Source: an uncultured Bacteroidota bacterium
Lineage (GTDB): Bacteria > Bacteroidota > Bacteroidia > Flavobacteriales > Flavobacteriaceae
NCBI GenBank assembly: GCA_902566635.1
Contig: CACFJP010000005.1
Span: 25,779 to 89,778 of the forward strand
Length of the DNA stretch: 64,000 nt
Direction of reading: 5' to 3'
The notes beneath the pieces were generated by a model. It was not told where the DNA came from, searched no databases, and worked only from the letters and a program-made list of their open reading frames with translations. The translations under genes and the position numbers were made by a program. Positions 63,327 to 64,000 of this stretch are shown here, one piece after another (position 1 is the first letter of the stretch; each line of letters starts with the position of its first letter).

Positions 63327-64000
63327 ATCTTGCAGCCCAACATAGTCAGCTCATTAAAAAGCATGCAAAACGACTTGGGTTTTTGTCATGCGGAATCTCT
63401 CATGCAGGATTTTTAGAAGAGGAAGCACCTCGTTTGGAGCAGTGGCTACATCAAGGTCATCATGGAAGTATGACCTATATGGAACGAAACTTCGACAAGC
63501 GATTAGATCCGACAAAACTGGTGCCAGGAGCAAAAAGTGTAGTGTCGTTGCTGCACAACTACTACCCAAAAAATACACAATCAGACCCCACTGCACCCAA
63601 GATATCTAAATATGCTTACGGAAAGGACTATCATGTTGTCATCAAAGACAAACTGTTTGAGCTTATGCAAGTACTGCAGCAAGAAATCGGAGAGATACAT
63701 GGACGTGTTTTTGTCGACTCTGCGCCTGTGCTGGATAAGGCGTGGGCAGCCAAAGCTGGTTTGGGATGGATTGGAAAGCACTCCAACTTGATATCGAAAC
63801 AAACAGGCTCATTTTTCTTTATTGCAGAGTTGATCATCGACCTTCCACTAGAACAAGACACACCTGTAACCGATCATTGTGGCTCCTGCACTGCATGTAT
63901 TGATGCTTGCCCAACAGATGCTATCTTAGCACCTTATCAAGTGGATGGAAGCAAATGCATCTCCTATTTCACGATTGAACTCAAAGATGCTATTCCAAAG
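63323..64000 (+). CDS. queG: Epoxyqueuosine reductase QueG, N-terminal part (cut by window edge)
   Basis: 226 codons visible. It is the Fe-S and cobalamin enzyme for the last step of queuosine synthesis in tRNA. No ATG precedes the conserved region, so the start is probably TTG at 63323, which overlaps the ruvB stop (TTGA). Visible motifs: [60 protein letters not shown] and the first ferredoxin cluster [12 protein letters not shown] with a later cysteine in CISYFTIE. The reading frame is intact to the edge. Confidence 0.93.
   Translation, partial: MNLAAQHSQLIKKHAKRLGFLSCGISHAGFLEEEAPRLEQWLHQGHHGSMTYMERNFDKRLDPTKLVPGAKSVVSLLHNYYPKNTQSDPTAPKISKYAYGKDYHVVIKDKLFELMQVLQQEIGEIHGRVFVDSAPVLDKAWAAKAGLGWIGKHSNLISKQTGSFFFIAELIIDLPLEQDTPVTDHCGSCTACIDACPTDAILAPYQVDGSKCISYFTIELKDAIPK

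Overview
This window is a chromosomal segment of a Bacteroidota bacterium, almost certainly a marine-type member of the Flavobacteriaceae. The evidence is a type IX secretion (T9SS) C-terminal sorting domain, a DUF4270 lipoprotein beside a half-length GT5 protein, an alternative complex III (act) operon running into cytochrome oxidase genes, the three-gene Bacteroidota succinate dehydrogenase, and repeated promoter-like boxes of the flavobacterial type (TTTG, about 20 nt, TAnnTTTG) with few Shine-Dalgarno sequences. Coding density is very high. No gene-free stretch exceeds 300 bases; the largest gaps are 4698-4930 and about 50861-51084, both AT-rich and holding only promoter-like boxes. I saw no insertion sequence, prophage, CRISPR array, rRNA or defence system.

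Layout. 1-4697 (minus): a suf Fe-S assembly operon in the order sufA-like, sufB, small lipoprotein, sufC, sufD, sufS (sufS runs off the left edge). 4931-7257: thiL converging on pepP. 7302-10121: a large secreted VPS10/BNR-repeat protein. 10262-13675: sdhCAB. 13681-15920 (minus): a T9SS cargo protein coupled to a repetitive BspA-like surface protein, the only clearly accessory patch. 15975-17576 (minus): Ig-like lipoprotein. 17695-21757: glyS, an outer-membrane DUF3575-like gene (minus), xth and an aldo/keto reductase. 21754-25286 (minus): panC-panD-flippase-radA. 25384-28025: degenerate GT5 protein plus DUF4270 lipoprotein. 28091-40523 (minus): translation and replication genes: pyrH-frr-MMPL-asnS-rpoN, rpsB-tsf, rplM-rpsI and polA. 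40667-45934: cysteine-less thioredoxin-like gene, a giant DUF2723 membrane protein, tRNA-Gln and a sterol-desaturase family gene. 46096-50474: rimP-nusA-infB with a terminator-like hairpin in the leader. 51085-62208: actABCDEF-coxBA, a complete quinol to cytochrome c to oxygen electron path (coxC not present). 62304-64000: ruvB and the start of queG.

Functionally, the sdh, act and cox genes form most of an aerobic respiratory chain, and the suf operon supplies its Fe-S clusters. Most of the rest is translation, replication and cofactor synthesis.

I did not find a convincing undescribed multi-gene system. The best second-look items are: a degenerate glycogen-synthase-like half protein translationally coupled to a DUF4270 lipoprotein; a lipoprotein embedded in the suf operon; ribosomal protein S2 with a Rho_N/SAP-like tail; several genes whose -7 box sits only 4-5 nt before the ATG, suggesting leaderless transcripts; four convergent gene pairs with the identical interlocked stop tetranucleotide TTAG; and a terminator-like hairpin directly before rimP-nusA-infB. 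Domain positions are read by eye and approximate; no database search was possible.
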